DNA of 64,000 nucleotides from Cardiocondyla obscurior. Lineage: Eukaryota > Arthropoda > Insecta > Hymenoptera > Formicidae. The DNA is taken from positions 1,428,501 through 1,492,500 of the forward strand of contig NC_091881.1 of NCBI RefSeq assembly GCF_019399895.1, in the 5' to 3' direction. The notes under the pieces were generated by a model that was not told the origin of the DNA, ran no database searches, and saw only the letters and a list, made by a program, of their open reading frames with translations. Position numbers and translations under genes: made by a program. Positions 36,735 to 50,400 of the stretch are shown here, piece by piece; position 1 is the first letter of the stretch, and every line of letters begins with the position of its first letter.

Positions 36735-39214
36735 CGAGCCATGCGGCGGATATCGTATCTTCTCCTAGCTCTTAATATACTCAACGGAAGACGTAAAATG
36801 GAATGACGATGCGTTCTCGCGTGATCACTAGGCATCGCTTATGATATCACCGTGTGAGTAAATAGTCAATCGATTATCTAATCGATTCCACTGCGCAATA
36901 CAGACGTTCTTTTAGACACTCTCGCATTCTCGTTGAGCACCAGATACACTCAGGCGATTAATAAAGTTCGCACAGGTCGCGGATATCCACGTAGAGAAAC
37001 TTTTCGATTTGCAAATGCGGGAGGCTGGCGCGCTTTAGCGCATTGCGAGTCGGAAATAGGTCAATTTTCCCTTTCCGCACAAATGTCAAAATCACTCTTC
37101 CAACGATGACACCTGGGGGGGAAGCTTCGGGCGACAATTGTAAATTAACACTGATATTATGCAATGAATGTGCCACTATTATGGTCGTAGCTCACCGATG
37201 CGCGCGTGAATGATTTATTTTCACGATGAACACCTTTCGCTGCGGTCTACGCGTTCCACCTACGCGGCCGCAAACCCGATCAACAAAATCGCCACGAAGC
37301 TTCCGCCACCACCCACGAAGTAATCACTTACTGCTTCCCCATTTGATAGTAATATTCGCACTGCTGTCCATCCGGCGCAATTGCGCCGCGAGAATCGCTC
37401 TCTTGGTAGTTGCGTCACGATGTTATCGTCGTTCCGCAGGCAAATATTGCCGGGATGTATCAGTGACTCGTTAGCGCGGAATCAATCTCTCGTTAATTTT
37501 CCCGGAAGAAGCACATCTGCGGTGCAATGTGCGCATCGATATCCGATACACAATTCTCTTAAACCCACAGTCGGAAGTATAAGGTACGATCGACGGTGGT
37601 TTTAGGTGGATGCTCAAAGTGATTTGTAACAATTCAAAGCGAAACCGCAGCAAAACCGACAATGCCGATAGCGAAGCTGTCGCTAAAGACTGTCTTCTGT
37701 TCAAGACGCGAAAGTGTTACAACTTGCAGAGCCGAGCTCTCCGTTACGTTACTAGTGACCGGGTGTCCGTTGGCATTATCATTGCCTGACTAATGGACCT
37801 CTTCCGGTACAGGGATCATGGGATCGCGACTGCGAGAGTACTGCTGGCCAACATATCGTTGCGTGCCTACGATCGCTGATCACGTGTTTCACGTAAAGAG
37901 TTCGCAGTTGCGAGGGAAAAGTAAAGAATAATAAAAAAAAAAAAAATTAATATTTTGACTCATTAGTTTCTCATTTGAAAATACGATGATGTTCTTTTCT
38001 CGTCTTTACATTGCGCGAAAGAATTTATAATGCGAAATCTTTTTACATCGTTTAGTAGAAAATTTCCGACAGTAACAATATCAAAAATTGACATGAAATA
38101 GCGTTCCATTTATAAATTCTATTAATAATTTTAATACTTTTAATAATTATGTAATTTTATAGATTATATTTGATATGTAGCATTGCGAGATAATAAGGAA
38201 AAGTAAAAAAGAAAAAGAGGATAATAAATTTATTACTGTAAAATTTTACAATTAAAATGACATATAATGATTACAAATTCGCAATGTAGCTTAAAATATA
38301 TTATGCTGTACGTGTTGAAATGGATTTAATGCGTAACATGCTTTTAACATGTTTTTCAATCTGTGAATCGTGATAAAAAATTTGAAGATAATTCACTCCC
38401 GAGAACTGTAATTAGTACATCGAATATTTGGACGCAGACGTGAAGTAAAAATCTTTTCGGTTAGCCAGTTGACGTCTCCTAAATTGATTTGTCTTCTCTT
38501 GCCCGACAATAGTCTGCTTCGCTTTGTTTGTGCGGCGGTTGGCGTAGAATAAATTGTACAATCTAGTAAGCGAGCGAGTGAGAAAAAGAGAGAGAAGGAA
38601 AGAAAGACACTCTGTTAGATTGAATGACGTCGACACTTCGATAACGCCGTTTGCAACAGACGCGCTTTTTTCATTTTCCATGCCAATGTGCTTAGGCGAT
38701 TGAATTTCGTTTAGAGCAGAGGAAAGAAAGGAAGAAAATTCAATAATCATCCCCTCAAACATTATCGGTTTTTTTTAATAATAACGCGATATAATCAAAG
38801 AATTTCTGTAGGTGATTAATTTAATTTGTGATCAATATGTATCTAATAACTCGATGATCCGTTGCTCGAATATTCAATAATATAAAACAGAACGAAGGCA
38901 ATTTTATTTTTTACTTTTACTTATTATTTATCTAATAAATTCACGATGATTGTCGATTATTTTTTGCTTTCGCTTCGCTGCATGATAATTCTTGTACTTT
39001 CGCAATTGCGTGGCGTGACCCTACAGCTCAATCATTTTGATGTTATAACATTATCATATCAAGATTTTTTATTTTACCACAAAAAATTAAATCAGACGTT
39101 TCTAGTTTAGTTATTTCTAGTTGAGTTATTTAATTCGATTTAATTTGTATTAATATTTTTAAAATGCGATCTAAATTCTTAGCACGTTTTAATATTAAAT
39201 GTGTGATGAGCCTG
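36735..39214. other. Upstream of the leucine-rich-repeat gene, no coding region supported
   Basis: The part from 36735 to about 37900 is richer in CpG than its surroundings and may contain first exons and promoter of the leucine-rich-repeat gene; a second donor-like site (GCATCG then GTGAGC, minus) lies near 37193. No TATA or initiator could be chosen. From 37900 to 39200 the sequence is AT-rich and I see nothing further. Confidence 0.35.
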
Positions 39215-39355
39215 TTAAGGTTGTGTATACACTTAGCGAATGAACACAGCGATTGCGAATTTCGTTCGTCGGTGATGTGTGTTATTTTTGTAGTGATTGA
39301 TTATTTTGCGAATGTTCGCGTTCGGTGTTTGTTCGCTAAGTGAATGCACACTTTT
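39215..39355. mobile_element. Short inverted-repeat element, family member 2 of 3
   Basis: The left end GTGTATACACTTAGCGAATG (after TTAAGGTT) pairs with the right end, which reads GTGTGCATTCACTTAGCGAA when reverse-complemented. Pairing covers at least 34 bp. The inner right half (GCGAATGTTCGCGTTCGGTG) is shared with the elements at 26051 and 44352. No coding capacity. Confidence 0.7.
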
Positions 39356-42300
39356 ACATTTTACTAGCATACATCGTGTGTGATTAACATGCGTTATTGG
39401 GTGTAACTACGCATGCGATAGGAACCAACGTACGCGTTTCCGTGGAACCACATCGATCGTCGAACATCGCGTGCGATTAATATGCATTGCAACCGATGAA
39501 ATCAAATAATTGAGTTTTTGGAATATTTTTATTGTTTTGTGCTCGCGGCGATACAACGCCGACTAAAACCGACGAATGATCGTATGTTTTGTAGATTTTA
39601 TGACATGAATCCGTAATATTTGCACGATTTTATTTCGGCCATATAAATGACAACTTGTAATTATAGAGAAGTAACGCTTTCAAAATAGTAACATAATTTA
39701 ATTTTGTAAGATCTTTTTTTTTTTTCATCGTAACACTTGAACTCGATTTAGATGCTAGGAATAATTAAATTGATTAAAGTATGATATCGCAAAGGACCGA
39801 CTAGGAAGATTAAATTGAAACGTGATTAATAATTTATTAATTAATTGCTGTTTAAATGTCGGTCGTCTTATCACTTAACCATCTCCCGTCGTTTCGTGCA
39901 ATTTAATAGAAAATCCGATTTTAATTACGAAATTCAAGATTTTTCCTTAATGTATGTCTATAATTTTAACAGACGACATAACAGCGTACTAATTGGATAG
40001 AATCTATATATACACATTGTCATTAAACTATTAACTAGATAATAATTTTAAAATGATCTCATCTTGAAAGAACCGTGTCACACTTGGCGAGCAGATTCGA
40101 ACGTTGGAATATCTAAGGTTGATTGGATATTTGCATAAATCTTTTATGCATATCGCGTAGGCTTTAAGTCGCGGCATTACGGGAGAAATATCCCGCGAAC
40201 TCGCAATGTTCTTAGTTTATGAAATTATTTCCGGAATTGTCCGTTATACTGTCGTCCAAGATCTCAAAATGAAATGAGACAGGTGTTCTCCACTTTTCCA
40301 TTCTTTCGCGTAGTTATTTTCCCTCCAGTCGAAGGAAAGCTACATTTTCTTTCAGTCGACGGAAATCGCTGAAGTTCAGTGTATCTGTTTCGCGGACGTG
40401 TCTACCTTGAAAATGCGCGACTTTTACAAGCAGGGTTCCATTTATAATTGAACTCGTCTTTTTCGTGAACGAAAGACGGAAAAACTGTCTATCGTGTGAC
40501 AATTTTGGGCGGTGTCGTGAGTAAAAAAAAAAAAAAAAAAAAGGGAGAGGTATTTATAAATAATGTTATGCCAGCGGAGAGCGGCGAATCTTGCAAAGCC
40601 ATTAAATCGTTGGCTTTACAGGATCAGGCTGCATGTAATGTGGACGGATTGGAACTTTCCAAAAATGCGCTCGCGCTTCGCCGTAAGAAGATTACGCGGA
40701 AGATTATGGTACGGGCTCCCTTTGCTGTATACACATGGGAAATACGTTATTCGCATTTCCCTTCGTTCGCTACTCCAGCCGTTTTCTAGCTCCAATTAAC
40801 TCGACTTGGCTTTATATTAACGCTTGCGGATATTACGTTCGCGCGAGCGTATCAATTCACGAAAGCCGCACCACATCTTGACTGAAACTTACGGTGTACA
40901 TTAATCTTTCTCATCCCCTTTCCGTATATAACGTTCCGCATGCGGAATTCGTACAATGCAACGCGGTTGATAGCATATCCAGGGATTAAACCGGACGAGA
41001 GATGCTGTTGTAAAATGGTGAATTATTCCGTGCCTTGTTTTATATCCGGAAACGCGAGCGTTGTTAACACACACGTCTGATCATGTTGAAGTATCGGTAC
41101 TACGTATTACTTTACTCTTTATCTCAGCAAATGTTATTCTTCGGGGGCTACGTTCGTTCGCGCGTTATGTCCAGGCAGAATCGAACCTATGCTCAGATAA
41201 TACGCGGCGGTAAAAAAAATTGAACTCGCTGAAATATTCAGCAGATATTTTTGCGCCGCTATTTCAGAATTGGATTGATAAGAAGAAACGGAAGTAGCTT
41301 GGACGCATCGGAGCGTATATTTCACGATTACCGTATAACTCGCAACATCATTCATCGCCGGATACAAATGTTTTCAGTAGATACAAGCACGCCGACGACG
41401 CATTTGCCGCGAAATGCAGAAAATATGAAATACCGAATGCGCTTCTCGCATCGCGGCGTACGAATGCACCACGCTAGGCTGAACTTTCGGCAACGCTATT
41501 CGCCAGATAGATTTGCGATCCACTTTTAATTCTGCCGGAGACTGTACAATATATTCACCTTTTTAACCCCCGCGGCGGCGTGACGGGATGGGACGAATTC
41601 TAATTGAATATTTTGTTTCCGAACACAACAGGTGAAAAACTCGTATGCCCGCATTACGTTTCCCAACCCCGAGAATGTATATTTCGATCAGACTTTTAAT
41701 ATAAAGTTTTTACCGCGAATTTCTACGTAGATTAAAGAAAAAAAAAAATTTTTTTTTAATAACACTTTAACGATAGAAAAAGATTAAGTAGACAAAAAAG
41801 TTAATAGGATTGGAAATTATATCAGAAACGGCTCACTGATGATTTCGCCGATTTAATAATATCCGTAAAATCATAACACTTGTATGTACGTGTTATTTCT
41901 TTTACTTTTTAATTGATTTGCAATAAAACTGTGCACATGCTGCACGGAAAAGTAACGTAATAAATTAAAAAAAAAAATTCGCCGCTTGAAAAAACAATTT
42001 CGGATTGTCGTTTTAGCATTGGAATAAAAACGACCTCTCTTTAATGTAAAATCGCGTGATGTCGTGAACATTTGATACATTCCGACGTTATGCCACGACG
42101 TACGTTTTAACGTAAAAATACGTTGCGACGTTCTGTCAACGACTTGACAAATGGTCGATGAGTGCTTGAGGCAGAACGGAGGAACATTGTCCCCGAAAAC
42201 CCGACAAATCGTCTTCAACGTGAAACGGGCCACGCTTTCTTTGGCGACGTATTCGTTATAGCAGCTGGATAAGTCTTAAGACGATACGACAGACAAAATA

Positions 42301-44351
42301 TACGTCCGTCGGGTTTTTCGCCTGGCGTCTGATGCTCGAAGAAAATAGATCTAGCATAATGAAGTACCCCTCGTTACAACTAATGGCGTACCATTAGTCA
42401 AAACGCCGCGTTTGTAAGAGGATTTCGCATTCAAATACTAACGAAAGGGAGGAAGAGCGATCGTAAAGTTTCTGTTCTTTTTTTTTCTCCCGTGACCGTA
42501 CAAACTCTCCAACAGTTCGCCAATTTTTTTGAATATCCAATTTGTCGTCTGTGAAAAATTACTGGAAATTTATCGCCTCGCGCGATCTATATTTTCATCT
42601 CGACAACAATCCACTTCGTGTTTTTGTTTTTTCTTGTACGAGCTTTTTCCATTGCGTGCTAATATTGCTATCGCTCGATTTTGAAACGTATCAATGCGCT
42701 GTTCTGCAACTTACGCATAATTTTAATTTTAAAATTTTTTAAGTATTTAAATATTTGTGATATTAATATGATATTACCAATACCACATTTATAAAATTAA
42801 TTTTATGTAACGTTATATCACGTTCCAGGTTCTTTGTACGCTAGATTTTTTTTCGAACAAAGTAAAATTTGTAGGCAAATCTACATCCTTTTCCAATTAT
42901 CGTTGAGATTTACGGAATGTAGGTATGTTTCCTGTCGGTTGTTTTATTAACGCACCACTTTACTCGTTTCTATTCGTGTTCTGCAGCCTGCGAACTATCA
43001 AAAGAAAATGGCACAAAATATTTTAGCTTTCAAACGTGTAGATAATGCGCGGGTGCGCAATGTAACTCTATTCTTCACCGAATACGCCGGTAACGATGAG
43101 TCGTTAAAGAACAAAAACCGTCGTTTTATTTTCAAACGGTGAACACACGTACGTAATAACAACCTACATGGATTAATGTCAAACTCCCGCTCTTTAATAA
43201 ATCTCCGTGTTATGGTTCAATTTTCCCGGGCGAGTGTGGATGGACGTTGAATCGTCAGTGCATGAAAATAACGTTACACGATACATGAATATCTAGTCAA
43301 TACATCGCATATTTCTCCGCGCACGCAATATCCATTTAATTATGAAAACAGCTGTGACGCAATTTTCGCGTAAACCAGCGCTGCAAGCGGTTTTCAACTT
43401 TCCTGTTTGGTCGATAAAAAAAAAAAGAATCATCAAATACGCGCGATATGCAAATGCGTACGTGCGAGTAATTGGGCACTCCCGTTCATGAGCTGGCCCT
43501 CTTTTCGGGCGGCATCTATTTCCCTACTGAAAACATTTCGCGCTTGAATTGTCACAGACCTTCACGAACGAGCTGCGCTATGTCCGCGAAACGTATGCAA
43601 ATGCGACGTGTAGTATAACAGCGACACCGTCGCGTATCGGGAGTTCGCATATTTTCCACGACGCGACGTACATGTGCGTTACTATGGACGGATGCGTTGA
43701 ATAAGGATGCGTCGCGACGTCGAACTTGGTTTCGGTTGCGGAATATGGCATTCGTTAGCGCCGGTATAACAGCTGAATGACCTAATGAACCGTGCGTGCG
43801 CCCAACACCGGATTCCTAATTAGATCTGGCTCGTACGCCATGGTATTGTCCTGTCGCGCGTATTAATAAACGGCACAATAGCGTGTCCGTCATTGTTAAA
43901 ACATGCTTCATTAAATATTAATAATTGTAAGCTCGAGTTTTAAACACGTGTGACAGTTCCGTAGTTACAAAAAGGTGACATAAATTATTGGCATTTTTAT
44001 CTTTTTGCATAGAACATTTATTAATGGAATTAAGCGACGTGACTTTTATTTCGATGCTTTATTATCGTCGATACGTACGATGTACGTTAATTGCTCACCG
44101 AGTGATTGAACTTAGGAGAAAACCAAATTATTTGAGAATATAAAACACACTTTATAACAATACTATAACATTACCATAATGCATTGAAATTATAATTAAT
44201 CTGCATATAAATGAGAAATAAAAATTTCGAATATTTTACTAGAAAAGAGAGGAGAATTTTTCTTTTATAGAAATATTTAAATAATGAATATTGCATAATC
44301 TTAAGAGATAACGTTTTTTATATACATGTTATATCATATTTATCGTATGTC
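39356..44351. other. Intergenic or intronic stretch without recognised gene
   Basis: AT-rich sequence alternates with CpG-rich patches (40.5-41.7 kb, 42.0-42.4 kb, 43.4-43.9 kb). A run of 19 A lies at about 40524-40542. Frames up to 120 codons (41871-42233, minus) show no domain or splice support. The patch 43480-43860 is CpG-rich and could be conserved non-coding sequence, but I cannot test that. Confidence 0.4.
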
Positions 44352-44479
44352 TTAAAGTGTGTATAAACTTAACGAACGTGCAACCGACCAAACAGTGAAC
44401 GAGGACATTCTCAAACAAATAAATTACGAATGTTCACGTTCGTTGTGTTCGTTCGGTGTTTGCCAAGTGTATATACAGA
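44352..44479. mobile_element. Short inverted-repeat element, family member 3 of 3
   Basis: The left end is TTAAAGTGTGTATAAACTTA and the right end reads CTGTATATACACTTGGCAAA when reverse-complemented. The inner right half (ACGAATGTTCACGTTCG, then CGGTGTTTGCCAAGTG) matches members 1 and 2. It is the most degraded of the three at its left arm. No coding capacity beyond a chance frame. Confidence 0.55.
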
Positions 44480-47400
44480 ATTATGTATATACATATATGC
44501 CTGATTTATATTATAATGAGATAAAAATAATAGTAAAAGAATAGATAAAGAAACCATAAATTACGTAGTACATTACAAGACTTCGTCTAATCACATCGAA
44601 TCAGGTTTCTCGTTCTATTGACAGAATGACTTTATTCGCCGGCAGGTATAATAAACTGTAAAATCTGATTACCGTACATTATCGAGCCCTTCGTTATACG
44701 ATAGAATCAATGGGGGAACCTTTCGCCGTCACGGCATCGCGGAAATCTATCGAGTCTTCCATCACGGAATCGCAATGAAATTAGAACGTTCATCTGAAAG
44801 CATATGGCAATTCCGAGGGAAGGATAGCGAATCGCGGGGAAAAAGTAAGAGGCGATGAAATGGTGAAAGAGATAGAAACGTCGTTGAGATGTTACGGGAA
44901 AGCCCAAGCTCGCGCATTAAGTGATCTATCCGTGACAAACGGAGACTACAGCTCTCCATCCACGAGAGGTAATTTTATATTCTCCCCTTGGCCTCGTACT
45001 CGCAGTCACGATGTTACTTCACCTGTTGGTTACTCGACGTTTCGCTCGGCCTCCCTCAACGTATACGTAATATTGATCCGCCGCCACCTGAAGGGAGGCG
45101 AGGTGGGCTCGGGCTATCCTGCAAGACCTCGACGAGTATAACGTGACTCGGGCGTATAATCACGATCGCTCCGACTAGTATTCGAGAAAGACAACGCCGA
45201 AAAGAGTCCCCTTAAGGAGATGACCCATATCCCTAGATTGGCCAATTACACGCTTCGAAACAGGTTGCCGTCGCTTGAATTAACGATTTTCAAAGAATAT
45301 GAGATTACAGTCCCGATGATATCTTCGCGGCATATTGCAAGTAATAAAAGAGCATTGTATTAAGCAAACATACCGTAATGGCATTGTGGATTATTTGCGT
45401 ATCATTTGTACTTGGGCGCTGAAAGCTATATGTGATAAACAGCTGATGCATCCGCACATATGCGCATGCAAATTTAATCTAAAAATAACGATTTATATCT
45501 ATTACAACGTTTATTTTCTCTTGTTATTCAGAAAAATGTGTGGTGGTGTTATCTTTTAATTTTATCTCTCGGTGTGAGAAAGAAAATAACGCAGATAATT
45601 CGCTCGTTAATCGATAAGAAAACAGCTCCTTTTTTTTCTCTCCTTGAAAATATTAAAATCGTGCTGATATAACATAAGCCGCATGCTTCCGTGTCTTCCG
45701 CTTTTACAACATTTGTAAGGTATAGCTTAGAAAAAAAAAAACAAGTCAGTTTCGCAAACTAAAAAGGTTTCTCACGCTTTTAATTACCCACGCTGAAATT
45801 GAATTCACCTATTTAATTCGCTCATGAATCTCCAGCCGAATTGTTTCCATCTGTATCACGCGATTTATTTTCGCCGTATGAAAGAAATGCCGCGCGCGAG
45901 TAATCATTCTAGAAATGAAGAAATATTTAGCAATAGACAAATTAATTTTCACGAAGTTTCTCGATATTACGTATATATCACCTAACGCTGTTGAATAAAG
46001 AGAGTAAAAGAATTTTTAAACAAACATTGATACTACTGGTCAGTACATATTTTTAATTATAACAAACTAAATTAAGATAATTAACGCATACGAATTAAAA
46101 ATAATTTGTTATGTTTGTACGTTAGTCGCACGGAATCGAACAAACAGAGGTGAATAGTGGGACTTTAATTAACACAATTTTTTTTATATATGCCAAATGG
46201 ACAACTACCCATTATATCTTGCGCGCAGTATGCAAGCAGTTGATAATTTTTAGATTTTCTTGTTAAATAAAAAACTGACTTTACAAATAATTTTTCGCTG
46301 AATAGTTTTGTAGCCAATATTATGTATTTTTTTTATTAAAGCAAGTAATATTTTGGATGAAATTCTTTTGACTTTAAATTCTCGAAAAATTGCTTTTTGT
46401 AATAAAAAAATATTTTTTTTTTATTTAAATCAATTTTGTGCGCGTTTATAATATACAATTAAGCTTGCGTTTGACATTTTTATCGCATTAATTAAAACAT
46501 TTGCATACCGCTTCGATTATTATCGTCTGAAATGCATACATGCTGTTATTATGCGAAACAAAGTAAATTTTTATGTAAATTACTCGAGTGCTCGCGTTTT
46601 AACATTTTGGGTATGAAATAAAACGCTCTTTCTCTTTACAATTCAGAAAAAAAAATTCGAATCCTACTATAAAAGATAGACAATTAAAAAAGAAATCATA
46701 TATACCTACGACAGTTTTTGCGTTATTATGATAATTTATTTGAATTTTTTCTGAATTCAAAAGACAGAATTATATGAAAAAAACTTAATCGCAAGTAATA
46801 CACGATATTTTATTACGTTATATTCTAAAGTAGCACACATTCATTATATGTTATCAGAGAAATATCACAAGATTAAATTTTTGAACAATATTGAATATTC
46901 GATATTTTCAAGAAGTTTTGATATTTATAAGAATAAAATATGATTCCATCGTGAATTTTGACATGTATGGCATAGTGATATTACATATTTAATATATTTT
47001 TACAAGTCTCTTGTCATATCTTGTTTCACGAGAAATGATAAAAGTTAATCTTCTCTGCAAAGTTATATTTCTATTTTAAAACTTGATTTTATATTGATTA
47101 AGAGAGAGAATATATAATAAAAATAGCCATCTTAAACGATTATATTGAAAGTAGCAATTATAAATTATTCAATAGCGATTGAGTTAATGTTATTAGAGCC
47201 AAAGATAAATTTTGCGATTGGAATAATTTCATATTGGCAGAGATGCATCGCATACGTGCAACAAGCTTCGCAAAATATCGTTACCAGGCTTAACCTCGTT
47301 TTCCGCTCCGGTGATATACGTGAACATTTACGATGTCATCGAAGCCACAAGCATCGTCGTACCGGTTGCGATAAAATCGTGTCGAATATTTCCCAGAAAT

Positions 47401-50400
47401 TTTCAAAAAATTGGTCTGTGGAACACGTTTCCCGCAATGATTTTTAAACATGTAAAATTCTGATAAAGATATTCCGAAATTTGTAAGTGGTACAACGATT
47501 CGAAAACCGCAAATAAACAACATATTAAAAAAAAAGTTTTAAACTATGCTTAATTTAAAAAGCAGTTACAAATATAAAATTCAATATAGTTTTATGTAAT
47601 TTTTCAAATAAGAGTTATGGCACATTTAGTAATTTTATTTGCTATTAACTTTAATTTAAATAAATTTTGTTTGAGCGAAATTTTAACTTTTAATCTGAAA
47701 GAGAAAGATACATTGAATTATGAAAAATATTTTATAAAGGTATTTACGAAAATTAAGAGAAATGCATTTCCAAAAGTGACTGATCCTGCATATAAAACTG
47801 TTTACTTATATTATTTCCATTTAAATGAATTTTATATAATAAAATAATTCAATTATCTGCTTTTATTAAAACATACGGTCGGTGATCAGAAAGGGGAATC
47901 GTTTATTCGTTATCATTAATTAAACGTACGTAATTTTACGTGCATGAGATACACGTAAAACATTGCACCCGAGGTATTAATCCTTTTGCCCAATATCGAT
48001 GTACGATTATGCATATTAATTCGTAACGTCAGCTGTGTTGCCAAAAAATGACTTTAAATTACATTTGTGTTCGTGGCATTATCTCGTGCTGAAAATAAAA
48101 TTGTAACGCACGTTTTACAGCGTCGACGATGTGTTATGGTTGACGTTTTAACGTTTCTTTTTCTCTACGTGTTATTAGAGTTTTAATTCTCCAGACAACA
48201 CCCGCTATGTATCATATCGTTAAACCCTACATTTTTCTTCCAAATCATTATCACTATCACGGGAGATATCCTTGTAATGAAAATTTTTAGCTCCGTAATT
48301 TAAACGCATTTTACAACATCTGCTACTTTGCACGGATATTTTTGAGATTATCGTATTATTAAAGTTTTCGCGTAGATACTGATTCAATAATTGAATTGTT
48401 CGATTCACGATTATTTGCGCAATTGTCAGTAGAGTCACGGAAAAGTAAAAATAACTCGATTGAAGGGCGGTGCTGAGAAAACAAATAGTACTTACTATGA
48501 ACGTAATACGAATATAAAGGAGGTTGCCACAATTTTATTTTGTTGGACATGCACGTCCATGTGCAGCATAAAATTTGAGCTAATAAAAGACAAATAGTAA
48601 GCGTATCGTATTTTAACATTACAAAGCGCATTACAATGTTCGTATAGCTATCGGGCATCAGAATTCATACACCGATGTCGACAAGTTCTATGAATAAGCT
48701 GACATTCAAATTTGATTAAACTATATAGCGAAACTTGTATTTCGGAAACCCCACGCGAATCAAAATTACAATTGTCCGCCCAACTAACTTGTGTAGCTGC
48801 AGGAACATTACGCTGTTAGCATTTTGCATAAAAATTCGTATTATATGAATAATCACTCTAATGTATAATTTTAGGCAAAATAAAAGAAAAAAAAAAAGAA
48901 TGTGTAATGAAGACAACGTGACTGAAATTTAGAAAGATACCGAGTTGTTTCACAATTATGAGGAGAATGTTTTCCCCTGAATAAAACTATAGCATATTTT
49001 TATTAAAAATTAAACACGACGTGGAAAATTTGTAATTAGATTTTTTTATATTAAATTTTATATTAAATAATATTATATCAGGCACAAATCAATATTGATT
49101 TTTATAAAAATCTTGACTTTGCGGTGATATGTATTAGCGTGTCTAACAAAAGTATCTCGAGGCATCTCGAAGACCGGAACAATACTATTCGTAATACAAG
49201 CAACTCCATGGCTGCATATAACGGAATCGAGTATCAGATAGTAATCCGGGTTAAGTTCTGGTCTAAGTCTCGGGTTAAATATGCGGTCACCCCAGATTTG
49301 CCGCAGGAGTTAGTACTTGTAGTCTCGGCACTCATATTTCATAGTAAAGCTCGCATAGAAAAGCTGCTAAAGATTTCCTGAATTCGCGGAAGATTTGACC
49401 TCTGAAACCGCAATGATTTATAACGTTTTTTATTTGCCAAAATTAAGCATATACTTAATCTCTAAAATATTCCGCTTGAAATAGATTACGATTAGCTCGA
49501 ATAAAATTTTGCCGAATAAAAAGAGCATCAATAAAATTAAATGATACCGGTTGCAATTTCAATGTGTATCTTGAAAACATTAACTTGTAAAATTTTTTAA
49601 TATACGCACATATTCGCTTACCAACTTACGAGCTAATGGTAAAAAAAATTCTTCTTAATTAAAAGCTTTTAATTTCATGCGTTTTTAAAAAAATTGTTAG
49701 ACTAATACGTATGGGTGTAGAACGCACTAACAAGAATGAATAACATTCTTCGTAATCTTCTGTGTAATTAATATTCGTGCATATGTTACGCGATTATTCC
49801 CCGCGGAGGCGACGCAATGTCCTAACTTGGAAAAGTTATAATCATAATCGTACAGTTACTATTTTAAACATACAGTATATTATAATTGATGCCACGGTCT
49901 AGACTCAGACCGTCGTTAAAAAAGACTCATACATGTGCTTCCGTTGGCCCATAAATAACAATTAGCGCTCGGAACTCTGTGCAATGTTAACTAGGATTAG
50001 CAATGGCCGTTTCTCTCGTGAGTAAAATTAAAATATTCCGACGCACGGCGTCCAATTATAATTCCCCCGCTCACTGGGAACCAAGTTCCCAATCGGCATT
50101 ATAAATGCATATAACACTGCACGCCAAATAATTACACTACGTAATTAATCACAGATGATATAAAGTTTTCAGCGGTATCGCAATTGATACGCTATATCGT
50201 ATTAAATATTCTCGCGCTACTACTATAATGCGACTTGATTATTAATTATCATTTATTTTCACGTGAAATTTAAAGCCACTTATCGAAGGCAGGGAAAATA
50301 GAAAAATGACTAATGAGGGAAATCGTAATTTGACACTGTTTGCATGTATAACATGCGTAGAAAAATTATTTTTTTATAATTAAAAAATTGAGAAAATGCA

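Noticed and set aside
44860..45141. 93-codon plus-strand frame in a CpG-rich patch
   Set aside because: No recognisable feature; competing frames on the other strand are equally open.
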